Below are positions 56,901 through 64,000 of a stretch of DNA of 64,000 bases, piece by piece (positions within the stretch are counted from its first letter, which is position 1; each line of letters begins with the position of its first letter). The notes under the pieces were generated by a model. That model ran no database searches. It was not told the origin of the DNA and saw only the letters and a list, made by a program, of their open reading frames with translations. Source of the stretch: Tamarix chinensis (lineage: Eukaryota > Streptophyta > Magnoliopsida > Caryophyllales > Tamaricaceae); the NCBI GenBank assembly GCA_030549775.1, contig CM060172.1, positions 60,306,023 through 60,370,022 of the forward strand, read 5' to 3'. The position numbers were made by a program, and so were the translations under genes.

Positions 56901-58600
56901 CATACGGATTCTAGAGACATGGAGTTATTATCTGAGACCAAAACCCTTTGTATTACATTCGGATCATGAAAGTTTAAAATACTTACATAGTCAAAAGAAA
57001 GTTAATCCAAGACATGCAAAATGGGTAAATTTCTTTCAATCCTTTGTGTTCTCTGTCAAACATTTATATGGTAAAGAAAATGTAGTTGCTGATGCTCTTT
57101 CTCGTAGATCTACATTACTTGTTATGATGGATGCAAAAATCTTAGGTTTTGAAATGATAAAAGACTTATATCCTAAGGATGAAGATTTTAAGGACATGTT
57201 TAGTGCATCTAAAGAAATTGGATACCATGGAAATTATTTCATACAATATGGATTTTTTTTAGACTAAATAAACTTTGTATTCCTAGATCTAGTATTCGAG
57301 ACTTGCTAATCAAAGAAATACATGAAGATAGCATTGCAGGACATTTTGGTATACATAAAACTATAGAATTATTACAAGAAAATTTCTATTGGCTACGAAT
57401 GGTTAAACATGTACAAGCCATGATAAGTACATGTTCTACGTGTCAAAAAATTAAGAGTTACTTTCATAAAGGCTTATACACACCTTTACCCATTCCTGAT
57501 AAACCATGGGAAGGAGTTAGTATGGACTTTATCCTAGGGTTACCAAGAACGCAACGTGGTAAAGATTCTATTCTTGTGGTAGTAGATAGATTTTCTAAAA
57601 TGACTCATTTTATTCCATGTAATAAAACCGATGATGCCACACATGTTGTTAAATTGTAGTTTAGAGAGGTTATTAAACTTCATGGAATACCTAAAAGTAT
57701 AGTTTCTGATAGGGATGTCAAGTTTATGAGTTATTTTTGGAAAACTTTATGCCATATGCTTGGTACTAAATTGTTATTTAGCACTTCACATCATCCACAA
57801 ACTAACGGTCAAACTGAAGTAACTAATAGAACTCTTGGTACATTATTAAGAGGTTTAGTTAATAAGAGTACTAAAGATTGGGATGTTAAGTTAGCTCATG
57901 CAGAGTTTACTTATAATCGATGTCCATCTAGTACTACTCAAACTAGTCCGTTTGAGGAGGTGTATGGTGTAAATCCTCACATGCCTATTAATATGATTCC
58001 TTTGAAAAAAGGTGAATTACAAAATTATGAAGCTAAAGATAGAGTACAATTTTTTCAACAGCTTCATGAGAAAATCAAAAATAACATTGAAAAAGCTAAT
58101 GCCAAGTTTAGAAAAAGCTAGTGCCATGAGAAAATCAAATAAGCATAGAAACTCTTATGTGTTTTCTCTTGGTGACTTAGTTTGGTTACATTTACGTAAA
58201 TAAAGATTTTCTAATTTATGTAAAAATAAACTAATGCCAAGAGCTGATGGTCCATTTAAAATACTAAGAAAGTTTGGAGATAATGCTTATGAACTTGAAC
58301 TTCCAGATCATTATGGTGGAATTTCAAGAAATTTTAATGTTGGTGATTTGTCTCCTTATTATTCTGATGAAAAATTGAGGGTAAATTCTTCTCAACTTGG
58401 GGAGAATGATGCAGGAGCATCTGATGATTATCATATTCATCTTAATTCTCAAGGTAAGGAAGAATTAGCTTTCTTAATGTTGGAGCCTATCATATTAAAT
58501 GTTCTTGATAATTTGTATATGCTTGGTGTTGAAAACAATTCAAGTTGTTCTGGTAGGTATGCTACATATTTGCAAGAAGAAGATGTTAATACACCTTAAA
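53933..58600 (+). pseudogene. decayed Ty3/gypsy gag-pol
   Basis: The gag region (from MASEEVRALVES, about 54030) is cut by several stops but stays in one frame to the zinc knuckle CFKCKGYGHFARDC (about 55024) and protease LIIDSGSCTNVAS (about 55300). A slip in an A8 run near 55935 shifts the frame. Then come reverse transcriptase ([43 protein letters not shown], about 56333), RNase H ([15 protein letters not shown], about 56770), integrase zinc finger (H-H-C-C, STCSTCQKIK) and integrase core (SMDFILGLPRTQRGKDS; SDRDVKF; HHPQTNGQTE). A C-terminal LMPRADGPFKILRKFGDNAYELELP segment follows, without a clear chromodomain. At least five shifts and many stops occur. No LTR pair was recognised, and the downstream end is interrupted by another retroelement. 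It belongs to a different lineage from the young gypsy copy. Confidence 0.92.
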
Positions 58601-58889
58601 GAGTACAAGTATTCAAAGCATGAAAGACTATGGCATACATGGGATGATACTTTACAACAAGAAGATATGGTGATGATTTTCATTAGTTTTATTAACTTGT
58701 TGTAAACCCTAACCCTAAGTGTATTTTATGTAAGTTAGGGTTTGATGTAATTTCATGTATGTATCATAATTAATTGTATGGCTTTGTAATTTTAATCATT
58801 AATATCATTTAGACCATGATATTATGATTAGGATTAATTATTATATGGGCTTAATTCAAGTAAGTTACATGGGCTTGAATTAAGGGTAA
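58601..58889. other. 3' flank of the gypsy remnant
   Basis: About 290 bp of AT-rich DNA between the gypsy coding remnant and the next LTR. It may be part of the lost 3' LTR. Confidence 0.35.
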
Positions 58890-60638
58890 TGGTGCGACCG
58901 TAGCCGGCACGCAATTTAAACCCTCTTGTTGTCAAATGTAGCACTGGTAAATAAGGGTATCGTTCTAAACCGGGGATTGAGAGGGCTCACCTCTATCTAA
59001 CTAGCCTAAACTGTAAATAAAATAAAAACACTAAATAACCTAAAATAAATAAATAAGAAAATACTAATGGGGGTTTATCAATAATAAAATGAGTAAATAA
59101 AATAAAATAAACTAATAATGAAAATAATGGAAAATAATGGGAAACTAGCAGATAGGAGAAATATGTTAGGGAAATAAAAATCCACCACTAGATTAGGTTG
59201 AAAATATAATATTTATTTCTAAGTCAATTTTAATCGTGAGAAAGAGATCGACCAAGTTGCACACCAAAAGCAGGTCTATACACCTTATATTACTTCCCTT
59301 AATTAAATTAATACGACAAAGCGCCAATATTAACCCTATTAAATACTAGCAGTATAGCAGCAACAAGCGGCTCCTATATTTAACTAGATTTAATGCATTA
59401 AGTGTAAGTGGAAGGCTGTCAATCTAAGTACCCAGACTAGTACAAAAAGCATGTCTAGCTGTATTTCCTATTCTTGACCCACACGTATCGAAACGTTTTA
59501 CCACTTCGGTTAGAATCACAAAACGATTAGGTGAATTGCTATCTAACCTAGCTGCAATTTATACATATAAATTCTAGTATATTTAGATGGCCACCTAGCA
59601 AGCAATTTATCCTACATACTGTCACTTATGAGGTACCAGAACAAGGCATGCACCAAATAAACTATACTTGACAGAATCATACATATAAACGATAGCAATT
59701 AATATAGAGTCAAGAAACAATCTCACGAAACAAAGAAAATAAAATTATAATTCAAACCATAATCTAGGGTTTCAATTCATTCCCTAACAATAAATAATCA
59801 GCCACTCATAATTAAAGAATTAATTACACAGAAATATATATCTAAAATATATATTAAAAATAAGAGAAAGAAATAACCGAATTAATTTTGAATTAAAGAT
59901 CAAGAATTTATTCAGATAAAAATTAATTTTATCTGAAATAAATTCTACCGGTATTAATTTCTTCCTTATTTTTTTCTCTCTCTCGGCTTTGATTTCTGTG
60001 CTGTAATTCTTTTTCTTTTTCTTCTTTCTCGGCCGGCTGACAGTGACTGACGCTGACGGCGAAAGGAGCTGACTCGGCCTCGAACTCCGTGCGGCGCTCC
60101 TTCCTTCGCGTGACGCGCGCCCCACTCTCCTCCTGGGTTCCACCGTCAGAGCCTAACGGCTCTGTTTCCGTGCGTGACGCACCCTTCTCGACCTTCGGCT
60201 CTCCACTCTCCTCTGCGTCTGTCTTTATTTATATGCGTCAGACTACCTTTCCACGTCAGCCCTTATTGCGGCTGACTTTTCTTCTCCTACGGCCTGTTGG
60301 TTTGTCCTCGCCGCTGCGTTCTGTTTGGTATGCTTCGTTTGCTGGCCTTTGGGCCTTCGGCCTTTGGCCGTTGGTCCAAAGGTCAAATTTCTTTTATTTT
60401 TTTTTATATATTTTTTTTATTTAAACAAAGAACCTGCAAAATAAAATTCAATAAATATTAATAAATAATATTTTATTCTAAATTTACTTAAAATATATTA
60501 TTTTAGCTTAAATAATAATATTTATGTAAATTTTACCACTTAAGCATAAAACAATAATTATTCCCCTATATTAGCTAAATAAACTACCAAAAACTAAGAT
60601 TATAAGGGTATAAAATGTGTCAAAATATGAACTCATCA
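58890..60638 (-). repeat. 3' LTR of a minus-strand non-autonomous LTR element, about 1.75 kb
   Basis: On the minus strand it begins TGATGAGTTCATATTTTG right after the purine tract AGTGTGGGGGTG and ends in GTCGCACCA. On the plus strand it is therefore TG...CA bounded. Candidate target duplication on this side is GGTAA (58885-58889); the other copy lies beyond the window. A GC-rich segment occupies about 60030-60370. The partner LTR is not in the window, so the limits rest on termini and the purine tract only. Confidence 0.7.
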
Positions 60639-60650
60639 CACCCCCACACT
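60639..60650 (-). other. polypurine tract of the minus-strand LTR element
   Basis: AGTGTGGGGGTG on the minus strand, directly before the TGATGAG start of the LTR. Confidence 0.65.
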
Positions 60651-60868
60651 TAGCTTCTTGCTTGTCCTCAAGCAAGTTATTATTCTAAACAAATAAAATT
60701 AAATTAACTAGCCACTTTCGTAGGTCTCACGATTACACTTAGCATGTGTAACAAGCCCTTTAAACCCCTAGGTCACCCATCGAGGACGAGTAAGGTCTCG
60801 TGAGGGTTTCGCAGATGATATACCCACAAAATCACACACAAATAAATATAAAAAAAATCACACCTAAA

Positions 60869-60899
<31 letters not shown>

Positions 60900-62661
60900 A
60901 AAACTAAAACCATATACCTAACGCCCTTAACCATATTTGTCTCAGAATCTTTTACTTTCAAATGTCAAGATTAGCAATCAATCAAAATTCAGCATTAGGA
61001 GATTTAAAGAATCAATTTCAACATATGGTTCACACATAAACATGACAGGTATGAACAGATCAATATTATGGATAAAAATCTACCACGCCTTAGTCACATC
61101 GAGATCCATCCTCACTATGGATACCCTCTATTTTTTCTCTCTTAGATTCATGGCTACAAATGTCTAAGAACACTCATGTATGTGAGCTAAGATGATAAAG
61201 ATAACAAACGACTCACATATATAAACAAATAAGGCTCATGTTCTTGTGGATAAAACCTCATGAAAGATACCAAATATTTGCCAAATGGACCGAACCATAT
61301 GCTTAACTCTTGTGACTAATCTCCAACAGATCAAAGGCTGCTCATCTCAAGAATCAAATAGGACTTACTTATTGGTTGTAATGGGGTTTAAGGTAAAGAA
61401 GGGTATGGATTATTTTAGGTGTGTGGTGCTAAAAAGATCAAGAGCTAGTGGAATCTAATAATTAGATGAAATATAAGCATATCTCCACATCAATGATTAA
61501 TGATACACCTCTCCACCTTCAAAATAAGATGTAACATGAATAGAAAATTCTCAACATCATCTCTATAACTCCCTCTCTTCCTTATATCCCAACATTTTTT
61601 TTTTCATTCAAATTTTTTTACTTCTTTTTTTTTTACTTCTTTTTTTTTCATTTTTTTTCCACATAACCAATCCCCTTTCTTAGCATCAATACATATATTT
61701 CTTTCACACACACATTTACCACCACTCTTTATATCCATAACGATTTGATTTCCTTCCACTAGCTTTAAGCAAAGGTAAGGACATTAAGGCCCGAAGGTTA
61801 TTAAATGTGGGTAATAAAAAAAATGTATGCTCCATGTATAGGCTCAAAAGGGTTTCTATGGGATGTATATCATGGATACACAAATTAGGTTAAGCTCTTT
61901 GGTCATGTGATGGAAAATTCCTAAGCTGCCTTTATCATTTTCTCAATCAGAGCATGTTTTGACTATAAGCTTCGACTAGTACAAGAGTAAGTTCTAGTAA
62001 TCTCTATAGTCCATTACATGATCTATGGCAAATAATTTGATCAAAACAATTAAACATATATGAGGTTTACAAAGAAGATTTTGAAGCCAAGAAATAGTAG
62101 ATGATTTTGTGTAAATTCGCTCAGAAAAAGAAGGTACATATGGTTCAAATGATCACTGAGGAATGTGATGAATCTCAACATGCCATGTCGGTGGTTAGAA
62201 AATCATACACGTTCTTTCTCCATTCACATTTAGGCACATAGATATGTGTTCCCTATATCAAAATCAACACAAAAAATCTCCACTTACTTTATCTCGATTT
62301 CATGATCCTCTTTTCCATTAGATTTCAAAGATATATTCCTCATTAACTAGTTAAGGGTTCCTACGACTCTAAAAATACTAAACATTCTAAAATTATTAAA
62401 CACTCTAAAAAAAATCAAAACAATTTTTTTTTTCAAAATTTCTTTTTTTTTTACATATAAAACACACGCACCCCCACACTTAAATCACACATTGTCCTCA
62501 ATGTGTAAACAACTAAGGAAACATGAAATTTAATGTATGGAGAAAACAAAATAATTAAATAAATAACTAAAGGATAGAAAAACTCCCTATTGACATTGGG
62601 TTGCCTCCCAAGTAGCGCTTGTTTTTATGTCTTTAGCCTGACATGATCTCGGTTTACTCGT
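60651..62661 (-). other. non-coding internal region of the minus-strand LTR element
   Basis: Two kilobases without a supported reading frame where an autonomous element would carry protease, reverse transcriptase and integrase. It contains poly-T tracts at about 61591-61655 and 62425-62450 and an (AAAT)n tract at about 60870-60900. CCCCCACACTTA occurs both next to the LTR and again near 62470, each time followed by a (T/C)TTGTCCTCAA(G/T) word. Confidence 0.6.
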
Positions 62662-63999
62662 TCAAGGTGGATACGTCCACTTGAGAGCTGCTTCACCAAA
62701 TCCTTCCTTGTGATGATCATCTTTATCTTGCAAGGAAGAAAAAGACAATATGTTAGATTTAATGAAAGATTTGATCCAGCAAGAACGTAACTTACTTAGC
62801 ATAGAGTTTAAGCTGGTGTGTAAATAGAGAATATTTTGTCCAATATCCATGTATCTTGATCTCTCTATTGAAGGAACATATTTTTCCATCTCAAAATCTT
62901 TAAACACATCCTTCCAACATAACCTCTCCTTTGGAGCATCACGCTTCTTATTAAATGTATCCAAGGTGATTTGATTACTCTCTTCACTCTTGGATCCATA
63001 TAACCTGCTAAAAGAGGGAAAACAAGGAGTGTAGTTAGCATAAATAAAATCAGAGTGGTTCAAAGGCTTACCTTGTGTCTTATGGTTATCTCCAAGAAAA
63101 ATTGGGGAATAAATGTTCAAAGATGGTATATGATAGGTGAAAGTGACAGTCTTGTCATCCATATACTTCTCTTTGTTCACTTGATCCTCATTTTGATGAG
63201 ATTCTTCTTCTACTTTTATAGGCTCTTCTTCCACTTGATCTTGCTCTTCAATGTTTTTCATGGAAACCTCCTCAACTAGCTCATCCTCACATTCGGATAT
63301 GGCATCATCATCCTCATAACTCTGACTTGAATTTGGAATTGAAGTACTAGAGAGCTCTTCTTGTGCTTGTGATTGATTCATTAGGTTGACCATATAACCT
63401 ATTTTCTCCTCTATCACTGACACCCTTTCATTTTGCATAATCTGACGTTGCACCAGTTGATTTAGGTTGTTTGTCAATGCTTCAAAAATCTTATCCATTT
63501 TTTCTTCTGAACTTGAAGGCTCTAAAACTGGAGAAGATTCTTGTTGAGGATATTGATAATGTTTTGACGCTTCATAATCACATATGTAAGGCTCTTGATA
63601 TGGCACTGAATAATGAGCATTCATTTGCATCAGTTGATTTTGGCTTTCTGCCAACTGGTTTTGACCATTCATCAGTTCTTCAAGAATCTTATCCATTTTT
63701 TCTGAACTTGAGGGTTCTGAAATTGGAGAAAATTCGTGTTGAGGATACTGATAATATTTTGAAGCTTCATATTCGTGCATGTATGGGTCTTGATATGGCA
63801 TTTGATACTGATCATTCATCTCCCATCCAAAGTTGGGTTGATGCCTCATTCCCGAATTGTATGTGCTTATATAGGGATTTTGTCCTTGAAAACAATTGAA
63901 AGATTGAGCACCAGATTGTGTCCATCCTCCTCCTCTCATAGCTTGTTCATGGTAAGCATATGGATTTCCTTGTGTATGACACACTCCATTTGTATTCAT
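62662..63999 (-). CDS. gag-like protein of a non-autonomous LTR element, 5' end outside window
   Basis: An uninterrupted minus-strand frame of at least 445 aa runs in from beyond the window; the methionine at 63999 is probably internal. Its first half is rich in Tyr, Gln, Pro, Asn and Ser. It contains a tandem duplication: about residues 68-127 (QMPYQDPYMHEYEASKYYQY ... SEKMDKILEELMNGQNQL) are repeated at about 132-188 (SVPYQEPYICDYEASKHYQY ... EEKMDKIFEALTNNLNQL). An acidic stretch follows (about 235-285), then a C-terminus with several aromatic residues. There is no zinc knuckle and no enzyme domain. By composition and its position upstream of a long non-coding region and an LTR, it resembles the C-terminal part of gag-only plant retroelements, possibly related to Athila/Tat groups. 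That placement is inference. Confidence 0.6.
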   Translation of the reverse strand: MNTNGVCHTQGNPYAYHEQAMRGGGWTQSGAQSFNCFQGQNPYISTYNSGMRHQPNFGWEMNDQYQMPYQDPYMHEYEASKYYQYPQHEFSPISEPSSSEKMDKILEELMNGQNQLAESQNQLMQMNAHYSVPYQEPYICDYEASKHYQYPQQESSPVLEPSSSEEKMDKIFEALTNNLNQLVQRQIMQNERVSVIEEKIGYMVNLMNQSQAQEELSSTSIPNSSQSYEDDDAISECEDELVEEVSMKNIEEQDQVEEEPIKVEEESHQNEDQVNKEKYMDDKTVTFTYHIPSLNIYSPIFLGDNHKTQGKPLNHSDFIYANYTPCFPSFSRLYGSKSEESNQITLDTFNKKRDAPKERLCWKDVFKDFEMEKYVPSIERSRYMDIGQNILYLHTSLNSMLSKLRSCWIKSFIKSNILSFSSLQDKDDHHKEGFGEAALKWTYPP

Positions 64000-64000
64000 A

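Overview
The window is nuclear DNA of a flowering plant, probably a eudicot. It is AT-rich, its genes carry GT-AG introns, and it holds nested plant-type transposons plus one intact single-copy-type plant gene. No bacterial, organellar, CRISPR, rRNA or tRNA feature was recognised. All calls come from reading the sequence; no database search was run.

Layout. 1-4584 is AT-rich intergenic DNA. 4593-14709 is a complete 10.1-kb hAT transposon bounded by a perfect 8-bp target duplication (GGAGGGCG). It encodes a three-exon, uninterrupted 652-aa BED-finger transposase, has GGGTCGGGT-type arrays at both ends, and carries a broken piece of a host BTF3 (NAC-beta) gene. 15302-24078 (minus strand) is an intact 12-exon, 407-aa SHAGGY/GSK3-like kinase gene; a decayed 2.9-kb Ty1/copia element lies antisense in its fourth coding intron. 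About 25700-48400 looks like one large old Mutator-like unit: a plus-strand plant-mobile-domain (PMD) pseudogene and a minus-strand MULE transposase-OTU protease pseudogene are arranged tail to tail. Both outer flanks are dotted with similar TTCGGCAAA/TTTGCCGA motifs. Inside the PMD reading frame sits a very young 12.15-kb Ty3/gypsy chromovirus (28514-40667, minus strand) with nearly identical 3.6-kb LTRs and a perfect 5-bp target duplication (GTTGG). 48411-52860 is AT-rich and microsatellite-bearing. 52861-53168 is a 144-bp-arm foldback. 53933-58600 is a decayed plus-strand gypsy element. 58890 to the window end is the 3' part of a minus-strand, gag-only (apparently non-autonomous) LTR element.

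How it fits together. The only gene likely to serve the plant is the GSK3-like kinase. The rest is layered transposon activity: an old MULE invaded by a young gypsy, a decayed copia in an intron, and a hAT that still has an intact transposase and may be mobile. The most interesting items are the PMD plus OTU-MULE unit, which resembles the convergent two-gene layout of maize MuDR; a covarying hairpin array inside the gypsy LTRs; the gene fragment carried in the hAT; and the foldback.
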